Source: Denticeps clupeoides (Eukaryota > Chordata > Actinopteri > Clupeiformes > Denticipitidae). Taken from it: 64,000 bases of DNA. The stretch covers positions 31,055,509 to 31,119,508 of the forward strand of contig NC_041710.1 of NCBI RefSeq assembly GCF_900700375.1, given 5' to 3'. Shown in pieces: positions 45,601-55,190 of the stretch (positions are counted from its first letter, which is position 1; every line of letters starts with the position of its first letter). The notes under the pieces were generated by a model. The model made no database searches. It had not been told where the DNA came from and saw nothing but the letters and a program-made list of their open reading frames with translations. Position numbers and translations under genes: made by a program.

Positions 45601-48600
45601 CCACTGCTCATTCAGGGTGATGGGTTAAATGCAGAGGACACTTCACTTCACTTTACTTTTGTCAGGATTGACTGCAGCTGTGGCCAATCCGGACGGCGCA
45701 TAAATGCCAGAGAATTCCGCCTCTTCGGGAGGGACGGCATTTTCGTGAACTTCACTTGGCCACCGGTGTTGAGCACAGCTGCAGTCAATCCTGACAACTT
45801 TATTTGAATAAACTGTTCACATTCAATCCAAATAAAGGTACATTAGCAACTCAAATAAAGCCCTTGCAGTGGAATCACTTCAACATGATCACAAAATGCA
45901 ATTCTTGAAACATAGTGTGAAAACCAGATTCCCACAAGGAATAGATATTACTAATCAATGCACATGACTGGGTCTCAACATCTGCAGGTTGTGTGGACTG
46001 TTCCTCATTTGCAGTGGTTTCAACGAGGAAAAACAATGACAGGGACACAAAATTCTCACTGAACCATGTCAATAAAGACTTAATGCTGATTATGACACAA
46101 AGGGGACAGAGACAGAAGCACAGTTGGCTGTATATGGTCCAGCCAGATCCCCAAAAGGCATGTGACCAACAGGACTAGACCATGAAACAACTGAAGATGG
46201 TGGCGTGGTCTGATGAATCAACAATGAACCGTTGTTGCATGTCGCGTGTAGATCATCTACACCCCTTCATGAGAATAGTATTCCCTAATGGCCCCTTTCA
46301 GCAGGACTATGCACCCTGAGACACTGGGAAATTTGTTCAGGAATGATTTGAGCACCAATACAAATTCCTTAGATGTCAAAATGATCAAGCATATGTGCAT
46401 GAGAGGAAAAACAAGTCTGATCCAATTGACATTTCATCTTGGATGGCTGATCATCATCTAAATCAGCTTAACACCTTCCTCTTTAGAGAATACTTAGACT
46501 AACTTGTAACTTTCTTATAGTCTGACTTATGTAAGAAAAATTACAACAGAGTGAATAAAATGATTGTATTCATGGTTTGAGTCCTAGTGATCCAGAACTA
46601 ATTCCTTCATTGATGGTAACAAGAAGCTTGTAGTAAGTTCCTCTGGATAAGGACATCTGCCAAATGCCATTAATATAAATGTCAAATACTAACCCCTCTG
46701 GCACTCTACAGGGTGGGCAATTTTATATGGATACACCTTAATAAAATGGGAATGGTTGGTGATATTAACGTCCTGTTTGTGGCACATTAGTATATGTGAG
46801 GGGGCAAACTTTTCAAAATGGGTGGTGACCATAGTGGCCATTTTGAAGTCGGCAATTGGATCCAACTTTTGTTTTTTCAATAGGAAGAGGGTCATGTGAC
46901 ACATCAAATGTATTGGTAATTTCACAAGAAAAACAATTGTTTTAATGTAACTTTATTCTTTCATGAGTTATTTACAAGTTTCTGACCACTTATAAAATGT
47001 GTTCAATGTCACCAACCATTCCCATTTTGTTAAGGTGTATCCATATAAATGGCCCACCCTGTATATTGAGGTCTGTACACCAGAACCAACCGACACAGGG
47101 GGCAGTGGTGGCCTAGTGGGAATGTGAATATGGGCTGTATACGAAAATAAATGTTGTTGTTGTATGAAAGTGGACTCATCATTGTGGGTTCAAATCCTGA
47201 ACTGCCAAGGTAACACTGAGGTCCCTTTGATCAAGGTATCATCTGCACGCACCTTTCATGGCTGCCCACTGCTCAATGAGGGTGATGCATGGTTAAAACG
47301 CATACTTTCACAGGAACAGTTTCTTCCTTCACAGCATCACCCTCATAAACAGTCTACACTCCATACTGTCACTGTTGTTATTGCACTATTGCACTTTATG
47401 TATACTGTGTATCTTTTTTATCATCTGTATTTTGTGCATGTCTGTAAATTGGATCTTGAGTGTGTATATATATATTTTGCTCTCTACTGTATGTTGTGTT
47501 GTATTGTACTGTGTGATGCTTGAGAGACACCAGCAGCCGAAACCAAAATCCTTCTAAGTGGGCTAGCATTCATTCACCTCTTCTGAGGGTCTGGGAGGAA
47601 TGATTGGGGTTTTGGCTCCATCGGTCATGTCTTGCTCAGTCATATTACTATCCTGAAAAAAGCACACATATGTTGGTATGTGGGACAGTGCACATACTGA
47701 AATTTTAAACGGATTAATGGTTAATCAATCACAATCAACACAGATTTTTTAAAAAAATTATAAATAGCAATTATTTCATTAATCAGGAGACGGCTTTTGT
47801 TGATCTTTGAAGATCTTTGGCATTGTGGCTTCCAAGGTCATAATTAACATTTATTTCAGCATGCCAAGATCAATGTTGTGGAGGTGTGGTGGTAAAATAA
47901 AAAAAAAAACAGGCAATTATGATGTCATTACAAAACAAGCACGTTTGGGAACCTGCCAAATTCTCATTAGGATATATATTTTTTTGTAATTAATTCAACT
48001 GTACATTAAATGGTGACAGTATTTATTCCATGATTGCCTGAGCATTTTTTATTTTAATGTGGCACCCACCAATGCGTTATTTAAGTTGGTTTTCATATAC
48101 AACAACCCAAATCAACCAATGCTGCACATCTCCATTGCGATTCTTCTCCCAAGCACCCAGGGTCCATCATCCAGTCTGAGGTATATGGTCAGGAATGTTG
48201 TTTAGTATGGGGACATTAAAGATGATTTGGCTTCTCACCGATCCCAAAGCCATCAGAAGGCTGCAAAACTGAATTCCCCGAACACACAACTCATCGTGGA
48301 TGAGTTTTTAACTGTAATTTAGGCCTTACATTTACAGCGGATCTAAACGGAATCAGCTTCAAAATGGCTCCAAACACACTCTGGCAGACACAGATAGAGA
48401 GGCTGATATTTAAACACACGAATGTAAAACACTCAAAATACATTCAATACTCCAGTGACACCAGGTCAAACGGAATCCATTGATTTCACATGACCAATGC
48501 AGGCGCTTGCTGGTGTGAAGTTCTGCATGTGCACAGTGCTGACTGGCCTGTTGTGCAGGGACATTTGAGTTCATCGGGTCAGATCGATGACAGGGACGTG

Positions 48601-48653
48601 TCATCGTTCCTAATTCGGAGCCAGCCTACCTGCTGATGAGAACTTTTCAACAT
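42686..48653 (-). CDS. apol: Apolipoprotein L family protein, 462 aa
   Basis: ApoL proteins are intracellular membrane-interacting proteins tied to lipid handling, cell death and innate immunity. Coding exons in order are 48630-48653, 47578-47652, 45365-45421, 45177-45272, 44925-44966, 44768-44830, 44082-44156, 43915-43954, 43662-43713 and 42686-43550. All phases close, and the first seven are whole-codon exons. The last exon holds the family core: KGIRVFHRLFSEHAEGLW, FNRRTKIAQITGGSTSAVGG and a hydrophobic hairpin at about residues 227-275 (GLALAPVTMG, TAVGLGVATAGGL), then helical regions to the C terminus. The N-terminal 140 residues are low-complexity, charged and Pro-containing, unlike mammalian ApoL. 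The start used is MLKSSHQQ in exon 48630-48677; a later in-frame Met (MTEQDMTDG) is an alternative. Teleosts have many ApoL genes, so orthology to a given human member cannot be stated. Confidence 0.88.
45463..45648 (+). repeat. SINE-A, nearly full length
   Basis: AATGGCCTAGCGGTTAAGGA head, GGTTCAAATCCC, GTGCCACTGAGCCAAGCACC and CCGGGCGCCTGTCATGGCTG, ending in TTCACTTCACTTTAC. It lies in apol intron 2. Confidence 0.85.
45661..45795. mobile_element. 135-bp element with perfect 22-bp inverted ends
   Basis: It starts GTCAGGATTGACTGCAGCTG and ends with the exact reverse complement (45774-45795). The inner 90 bases are GC-rich and not repeated elsewhere in the window. It lies directly at the 3' end of a SINE-A inside apol intron 2. 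It is too short to code. It looks like a small MITE, although flanking target duplications (ACTTT-like) are not clear. Confidence 0.6.
46060..46430 (+). mobile_element. Tc1-like transposase remnant
   Basis: Degraded coding traces read VWSDES, HLHPFMRIVFPNGPFQQDYAP and a following FEHQ/LRCQN segment, matching the second half of Tc1-family transposases around the catalytic DDE region. It has frameshifts and stops throughout. Terminal repeats were not found. Confidence 0.65.
46622..46682 (+). repeat. SINE-B/L2-type tail fragment
   Basis: GTAAGTTCCTCTGGATAAGG then CATCTGCCAAATGCCATTAA, the tail only. Confidence 0.55.
46709..47061. mobile_element. Mariner-type MITE, 353 bp
   Basis: The ends are inverted repeats of about 50 bases: CAGGGTGGGCAATTTTATAT on the left, the complement of ATATAAATGGCCCACCCTG on the right, continuing through CACCTTAATAAAATGGGAAT. 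TA dinucleotides flank both sides (46707-46708 and 47062-47063), the standard Tc1/mariner target duplication. The interior has no transposase. Both ends are well preserved. Confidence 0.85.
47099..47296 (+). repeat. SINE-A, diverged, with an insertion in the head
   Basis: GGGGCAGTGGTGGCCTAGTG is split by about 50 unrelated bases from GTGGGTTCAAATCCTGAACTG. The CATGGCTGCCCACTGCTCA body follows. Confidence 0.7.
47308..47522 (+). mobile_element. LINE 3'-end fragment (L2-like)
   Basis: CACAGGAACAGTTTCTTCC resembles the end of the L2 reading frame (RNSFFPSQH). A T-rich 3'UTR with TGCACTTTATGTATACTG follows, of the same style as the tail of the LINE at 37 kb. It is truncated at both sides. Confidence 0.45.
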
Positions 48654-48677
48654 TCCGCCAAGCCTCCCCCTTTTCTC
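48630..48677 (-). other. apol: apol first coding exon with 5'UTR portion
   Basis: The acceptor CTTAG precedes 48677 and the GTAGG donor follows 48630. The ATG at 48653-48651 (context GGCGGAATGT) gives eight codons in phase with the next exon. At least one leader exon must lie upstream, near 48.86-49.0 kb, where several GT donors are possible. Confidence 0.55.
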
Positions 48678-49205
48678 CTAAGAAAGAGAACTGATGTTCA
48701 CCTTTTCAAGTTGTCTTCAGTGAAATATCATCAGTTTATTCACATGACAATTATCTGAATATGCGTGTAGACAAAATGTGCGTATTCGCTGTTTACTCAC
48801 TACTTTACACGGATCTTCACACTCCAGATCCAGGGCGTCGTACCATCCCGTCCGATCCTAAACTCACGGGCAGTAAATCAGACTTCTCTCCCCGACACCA
48901 TCACACCCACACCCACACGGAAAATGTTCGGCCCGGTGCCTGTTTACCATCTCGGAGTCTTGTAGCGATCCTGGGGCAGAAAAAGAGAGAAGTTGCCGTC
49001 TGCTGGTCGTGTTGAAACTCTCCGCCCTTCTGCGACGCGTCATGTTCGCGTCCGCCGTTCCACCTTAAAACAAGTTCACGCCTCCTGCATTCCATTCAGG
49101 ACATCTGAATACAAGAGCATGTTTCAGGCTTTAATAACTGAAGTGCAATAAGAAATATATTTCCTACTTAATGATCTGCGTTTATGCCCTGGCCGTGAAA
49201 CTCCT

Positions 49206-49996
49206 CAAATTCCAGATGATTTATTCCAAGGCGTCTAGAGAACATGAACAGCATGATTTAAAGCGGCCCAGATTATTTATTCCAAGGAGTCTAGAGAACA
49301 TGAACAGCACGATTTAAAGCGGCCAGCTGCCCAGATTATTTATTCCAAGGAGTCTAGAGAACATGAACAGCACGATTTAAAGCGGCCAGCTGCCCAGATT
49401 ATTTATTCCAATGAGTCTAGAGAACATGAACAGCATGATTTAAAGCGGCCAGATTATTTATTCCAAGGCGTCTAGAGAACATGAACAGCATGATTTAAAG
49501 CGGCCCAGATTATTTATTCCAAGGAGTCCAGAGAACATGAACAGCACGATTTAAAGCGGCCCAGATTATTTATTCCAAGGCGTCTAGAGAACATGAACAG
49601 CATGATTTAAAGCGGCCAGATGCCCAGATTATTTATTCCAAGGCGTCTAGAGAACATGAACAGCATGATTTAAAGCGGCCAGATGCCCAGATTATTTATT
49701 CCAAGGCGTCTAGAGAACATGAACAGCATGATTTAAAGCGGCCAGATGCCCAGATTATTTATTCCAAGGCGTCTAGAGAACATGAACAGCATGATTTAAA
49801 GCGGCCAGATGCCCAGATTATTTATTCCAAGGCGTCTAGAGAACATGAACAGCATGATTTAAAGCGGCCAGATGCCCAGATTATTTATTCCAAGGCGTCT
49901 AGAGAACATGAACAGCATGATTTAAAGCGGCCAGATGCCCAGATTATTTATTCCAAGGCGTCTAGAGAACATGAACAGCATGATTTAAAGCGGCCC
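49206..49996. repeat. Minisatellite, about 13 copies of a 54-63 bp unit
   Basis: The unit is CCAGATTATTTATTCCAAGG then CGTCTAGAGAACATGAACAG and CATGATTTAAAGCGG. In the longer form an 8-base linker CCAGATGC or CCAGCTGC is added. The first five or six copies vary in length and sequence (AGGAGT for AGGCGT, CACG for CATG, linker on or off). The last six or seven are practically identical 63-mers, so the array has grown from its right-hand side recently. It lies some 250 bases beyond the presumed apol promoter. Confidence 0.97.
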
Positions 49997-50635
49997 GCTG
50001 CCGGCTGCGTAGCGGAACGTCGGCATTTTCTTTAAGGTGGAACGGAAACCGCGACCCTTCACGAACCAGCCGAACGAGGTGAACATGGCGATTCGTACTG
50101 ATGTCCTTCCCCTTTTCAACCAATAGTTCCCATAAAAACACAGTATTGCGTGTACGGTGGATTATTTTGTCGGAGGAAGTTGTCTGATAGGGAAGATCAT
50201 TATAAACTGAAACAGAACTTTTTTTTACGCTAATTATTAAAATAATACTAATCACTATGTAATATTTTCACTCAGTCGTGATGCTGCCCGGGGTCATATT
50301 TGACCAAAAACACACTTAAGATTCAAAATGGACACTGTTCTCGCTGTTCTCGTCTGTGTAAATGTATTTTTAAACGTCTTTTAGTCATTAGTGTTAAAAT
50401 GAGGTAGATCACATTTTGCCACCAGTTTGACAGCCTGACTGTCAGGGCTCTCAGGTTCTCATTCCATTCTCATCCATGGTGTCGCAGTAAAGTTTGATTG
50501 ACGGGCGTTTGGTGGTCTTTCGACGCTGATCTTCTTTATTAAGAGCTGTGCCTCCAACACGGGCCGAGTTTACACTCCTACAGTCCCTCATAATTTGATC
50601 ATTCAGAAACGTTCAGGAAAGGTCAGGTTGATAGT

Positions 50636-52037
50636 CAGAGGTGGAAAGTAACCAATTACATTTACTCACGTTACTGTAATTGAGTGGTTTTTGTGAGTAA
50701 TCTGTCGTTGTTTTTGAAATACGTTTTTACTCAACTTTTACTCAAATACAATTTTTAACCAAGCATTTTACTTCGCTACATTGGAAGCCCCCTTCCCCCG
50801 TTACTGCAGCACCTCACCATGAAACAAGGCTTCTCCCCTGGGTCCTAGTGCCATCAATTACCAGCCAATCAAAATAAAGAACAGGCCTACGCAACAGCCA
50901 ATCAGAAAACAGAAATCTGGGCAGAGCGCAACATAACCACCAATGAAAAGGTACCCGTGAATTCTTCACGTTATTCTTCTGCTTTGTCTGAAAGTTGAGT
51001 CGTGGCAACTGGACTTTCTTTCTTTAATGTAGAGACGTTTCATTCTGCATCCACAGAGCTCAGATTGACAAAGTTCTGTGGATGCATACTGAAAGGTCTC
51101 TACATTAAAGAAAGAAAGTCCAGTTTCATTCAACTTTCAGACAATTCACCTGGATGACTTAAGAATCTTCACAGACATATTCTTCTACTTGTTACGAAAT
51201 CAAAGAGTAAGTCATATTTTGTTTTAATGTTATTAATTTGTTAATGTTATTTAATCTTTTAATTGTCTACAGACAATTCCTTTCTTCAATTCCTACTTCA
51301 TGCTTGGTTCGTGCTCTGAACATGAACTGTCAACTGTGGGACCGTATATAGATAAGCGTGTGTCTTGCCAAATCACGTAAAATCAAGTGTTTTCTCCACA
51401 GCTGGACTCCAGTTAAGATGCAGAAACACCTGAAGGACGATCAGGGGAAACAGGAGGCAACTGAGCAAAATTCAGTTTTTTATTTTTGATAAATGTGGCA
51501 AAATCTCAATTAAACTTTTTTTCACATTGTGGTGAAAAAAAACGAGTGTTGTGTGAAAAAAATGAATTTAATCCATTTTGTGAATAAGGTTGCAACATAA
51601 CAAAATGTGTTATATCAGCAGTCAGTGTGCTTGTTTAACTGTTAAGACAACTGATATATTTATTTATGTTTGCTATAGAAAGAACAAAAAGCACAGTTTT
51701 TAATTCACAGTTTTGAATACTTTGAATTTGGCTTCATTTTCTCTTTTTTATTGATTTTGGTACTTTTGGGACCAGCTGTGCTTAAAATGTTTTATGGGGA
51801 GGTCTGAACATAGTTTGTACATTATACTGCCTCAAAGTTAAATAAAAATGTCTAGTGCTGTATTGGATTTATGATTTGCCATTTTTTACATCAAGTAATT
51901 AAAAGTAACTTAGTACCCTTAACTCAAACTAAATTTTAAATTAAGTAATTTTTCTCAAGTAGATTTCTAGATGGGTACTTTTACTTGAGTAGAAACTTTT
52001 ACTTAATCACATTTTTTCAGTACTCTTTCCACCTCTG
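50636..52037. mobile_element. Non-autonomous hAT element, 1402 bp
   Basis: The ends are CAGAGGTGGAAAGTAACCAA and the complement of TACTCTTTCCACCTCTG. The 8-bp flanks are TTGATAGT (50628-50635) and CTGATAGT (52038-52045), one mismatch, which fits the hAT target duplication. The subterminal regions are rich in ACTTTTACTTGAGTA-like words on both sides. No transposase frame is present. A large hairpin occupies 50985-51145. Confidence 0.82.
50985..51145. repeat. Large hairpin inside the hAT element
   Basis: Arms run from GTCTGAAAGTTGA inward through GGACTTTCTTTCTTTAATGT and GTAGAGAC to CATCCACAGA, and back as their complements, with a loop of about 12 bases near AGCTCAGATTGACAAAG. Each arm is about 70 bases with a few mismatches. 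Confidence 0.9.
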
Positions 52038-52351
52038 CTGATAGTCGAGTAATAATTCAGACTAGATCGTCATCTAGAGGCACAAGAATGAATAACAGGA
52101 AGTCGCGCCTCCCCATGGTACAGTTAAAGATGCTGGCTGCTACGTGTGACTGTGAGACTATGAGACTATGCCTTGCTTGGCCAGATCACTCTTGACTAAC
52201 ATAGCAGGCTCTGCGCTCTTTGTTTTTATTCTGGACTTCCGCTCCGGATTACTGTGTTTCCTGCAACATGCTGCACCACTGAGGTAGTAAGTAGTGTGTG
52301 CACTGACACGCCACAAAATACTTCAATATTATCAGAGCTGCTAACCTGTAG

Positions 52352-52636
52352 GCCCTGGTGCCCCGTCCTGGTGCCCCACTCTTGTACCACGCCCTGGTAG
52401 CCTTGCTGTGGTGCCCGCCTTGGTACCCCGCCCTGGTAGCCTTACTCTGGTTCCCCGCCCTGGTAGCCTTGCTTTAGTACCCTGTCGTGGTAGCCTCGTC
52501 CTGGTGCCCCGCCGTGTTACCCCGCCCTGGTACCCCACTGTGATAACCCCATCCTGGTGCCCCGCCTTGGTACCCCGCCCTGGTAGTCTTGCTCTGGTGC
52601 CCGGCCTTGGTACCCCGCCCTGGTAGCCGCGCTGTG
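52352..52636. repeat. GC-rich minisatellite with about 15-bp unit
   Basis: Many imperfect copies of CTGGTACCCCGCC and CTGGTAGCCTTG alternate over about 285 bases. The array is strand-asymmetric (pyrimidine and GT on plus, GGGGTACCAGG on minus). It gives long, meaningless open frames on both strands. Confidence 0.9.
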
Positions 52637-52876
52637 CTGCCTTCCCTGCAGAGCATGCAGGTGTTGTCATGGTAACTGCATTTTTGAAACCACTGTTTAA
52701 GTTTCAACAGGAAACATGCAGCACTGAACCCGGACTTTCTTCCTGCACAGACATGCTTTTGATTGCTTGGAATGATCTGGTTTCTGTTCTTATCCATTTA
52801 TTTGCAATTTAGGAAAATGTGTATATGATGAAGGACAGACAACTGTCTTCTCTCTGGCTGAACAACTATCAGCCAA

Positions 52877-52955
52877 GTTTCCACTGAGGTGCCACTGAGC
52901 AAAGTTTGCACCGTGTGCTGTGCTGCAGTGTATCACAATCACTTCACTTTCACAT
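52877..52955 (+). repeat. SINE-A 3' fragment
   Basis: CCACTGAGGTGCCACTGAGC fused to CACCGTGTGCTGTGCTGCAG and TATCACAATCACTTCACTTT, with the middle lost. Confidence 0.65.
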
Positions 52956-53857
52956 GAAAATTATAAAAAATATTACATTGAAATGAGTTTGTAGACTCTT
53001 GGCCTTTTCCCAAACATGCTGAGTAAAGGTAACTTTTGTAGCTGTTTGTTCACAAATAATATGAGATTACAATTTTTTTTGTGTGTTTTTGTTGTCTTGA
53101 CAGATCATTAGGAAAGAGAGAGAGAGAGAGATCTACCTACAAGACCATTCATCGAGAGAGATCTACCTGGACAAGATCTACCTTCCATTCCTGCAGGTCT
53201 GCAATATGAATTAAGCATCTGGACCATCAGCGATTTCTGCTTTGCTGATGAGGGGAACGGGGTCGCCATCACAATCTCTGCGTTTTTGGATGCAAGCGGA
53301 CGGCTGAAATGGTAGGTGTGGGAGGGTCGAAGAGTTTCCCAGGAAGTGGGATCCTATGAACTCTTTATTCCTCGCAGGTGTCTGCAGCTCTTCCTGAACT
53401 CTAGTCGTGGGTATGTTGCGCTGCCCCCCGATCTCACTGATGATGTATAAAAATGTACGTGAACTTGTATCGCTCTGCTTTACCGTATATTCAGTTTTAC
53501 AGCAGAACTGCTGCAGTGCTGACATGGTCTGTCTGTGTTTTTTTGCATTGCAGAAGAAAATTATTCTGCCAGGACATATGGAAGGGGGAGTGTAGATATT
53601 TTGCCTGATGCTCATTTCTTTTCTTGCCAGATATCACTAGATCATATTAATACAGCCTAGATCATATTAATTACTAGAATTATTGAAATTGCATTCTGAG
53701 ACTCATTTGTTGTAGATAAATTCAGAATCATTTAAGAATCATTGTTTATGGCGTAAGGCAAATTTCAGAATCGAATGCCAGTTCTGAATAATGGACAATT
53801 CTAACAGCCAGTAAGACGGTACACACCATTCAAGCTGTGTGCTGTGCTGTGTTTCAT

Positions 53858-54165
53858 TATGACCTGAATCCAACTGAGCACATCTGAAACATCACGTCTC
53901 GCTCCATCCACCAACGCCACGTTGCACCAGAGACTGTGCAGGAGTTGGAAGATGCTTTAGTCCAGGTCTGGTAGGAGATCCCTCAAGAAACCATCCACCA
54001 CCTCATCAGGAGCACAACTAGGCGTTGTAGGGAGGTCATACAGGCACATGGAGGCCACACACACTACTGAGCCTCATTTTGACTTGTTTTAAGGACATTA
54101 CATCAAAGTTGGATCAGCCTGTAGTATGTTTTTTCCACTTCAATTTTGAGTGTGCAAATTTCGGG
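53858..54165 (+). mobile_element. Tc1-like transposon 3' remnant
   Basis: Coding traces DLNPTEHI, VAPETVQELEDALVQVW, EIPQETIHHLIRSTTRRC and HGGHTHY match the C-terminal end of Tc1-type transposases. Stops interrupt it. It is followed by a decayed 3' end. Confidence 0.75.
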
Positions 54166-54172
54166 CCAGTGG

Positions 54173-54399
54173 TGGTCTAGCAATTAAGGAAGCACCCCCA
54201 TAATCAGAAGGTTGCCGGTTCAAATCCCGATCCACCATGGTGCCACTGAGCAAAGAACCATCCCCACACACTGCTCCCTGATGCCTATCATGGCTGCCCA
54301 CAGCTCACCAAAGGTGATGGTTAAAAGCAGAGGACACATTTTGTTGTGTCACCGTGTGCCGTGCTGCAGTGTATCACAATGACAATCACTTCAGTTCAT
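54173..54399 (+). repeat. SINE-A, full length including 3' end
   Basis: The most complete SINE-A here: CAGTGGTGGTCTAGCAATTA head, GGTTCAAATCCC, AAAAGCAGAGGACACATTTT, CACCGTGTGCCGTGCTGCAG and ATCACAATGACAATCACTTC. Confidence 0.85.
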
Positions 54400-54761
54400 A
54401 TCCAGACCTCCATGGGTTGTTAAATTTGATCTCCATAGATAGATTTTGTGTGGTTTTGTTGTCAGCACATTCAGCACTATTTTGAGCAGTATTGTATATC
54501 ACTGCCTGATGCCTTTGTAATTATTTTTTTTTAATGAAATTATGGTTGTTATGTTATTATTGATAAGCAGCTATGTTATGCTCCATTCATTAGTCTGTGC
54601 TAATTGGGTGCATTTCAGAGACCATCTGTTGGCTAAATAAACATTATGTTATTTTAGTCTCTCTGACATGGTTCATTGTAGATACTCTTATATCTGCATG
54701 ACTGGAAATTTAGATAAAGGGAGCTGATTTCCTCTTGGCCATTTCCAACATTGTGCAGACA

Positions 54762-54870
54762 TGTTAATCCAGAGCAATTTACAACTAGTTTGTCTTATTT
54801 GTCTTACTCAGGGACAATGGTAGTAAGTGTGGTTTAAATCTGTGACTTTGTGGTCCTCTGGTTCATGTTG
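54762..54870 (-). repeat. SINE-B, old and diverged
   Basis: Reverse strand: AATCCAGAGCAATTTACAAC, CAGGGACAATGGTAGTAAGT and GGTCCTCTGGTTCATG are recognisable, with deletions between. Confidence 0.6.
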
Positions 54871-55025
54871 GGTTACAAATTTATATGATGTATTTGCATT
54901 ATATGCAGCCAAATTGGGTTATTTTTGAGACCTCATAAAATGTACTGTATCCAGTTACCCTCTATTCATTCCGAGATTTTAAATCCATGCTGAACTACAC
55001 GACTTGTGGGCTGTCCCTAAATTAG

Positions 55026-55190
55026 CCAATCAGCTGTAGTGTTTTTGGCGAAGGCGGAGCCTACGCGTGCTTTGCGCAGCCAGCTCCGCCCCTGCGCCAT
55101 TTCTACAAACCGAACGAGCGGAGCCTCGTTAGCTGGAGAGAGAAAATCTGTAGCGTGTTCTGCCTTGTTCATTTTAACCTTTATCTCTCG
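55026..55190 (+). promoter_or_regulatory. hnrnpc: hnrnpc promoter and non-coding exon 1
   Basis: A CCAAT box (55026-55030) precedes GC-rich DNA and a leader exon ending at 55190 before GTGAGT. There is no TATA box, as usual for a housekeeping RNA-binding protein. The leader splices to 57120. Confidence 0.6.

Larger units (their letters stand above)
52640..55080. other. Interval between minisatellite and hnrnpc
   Basis: Holds SINE and Tc1 pieces, a GA run (53113-53131) and a repeated GAGAGAGATCTACCT word near 53127 and 53154. A 134-codon open frame on the minus strand near 53.2-53.6 kb resembles nothing known and is not accepted as a gene. Confidence 0.4.

Noticed and set aside
49206-49996. 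CRISPR-like array
   Set aside because: The units are contiguous tandem repeats with no unique spacers, in a vertebrate genome. It is a minisatellite.
52341-52797. Repetitive protein genes with Gly-Thr-rich or Val-Pro-rich repeats
   Set aside because: The open frames are a by-product of the 15-bp minisatellite, present on both strands, with no start context or splice support.
53211-53615. 134-residue minus-strand open frame
   Set aside because: No recognisable domain, composition looks random, and there is no neighbouring exon or promoter evidence.
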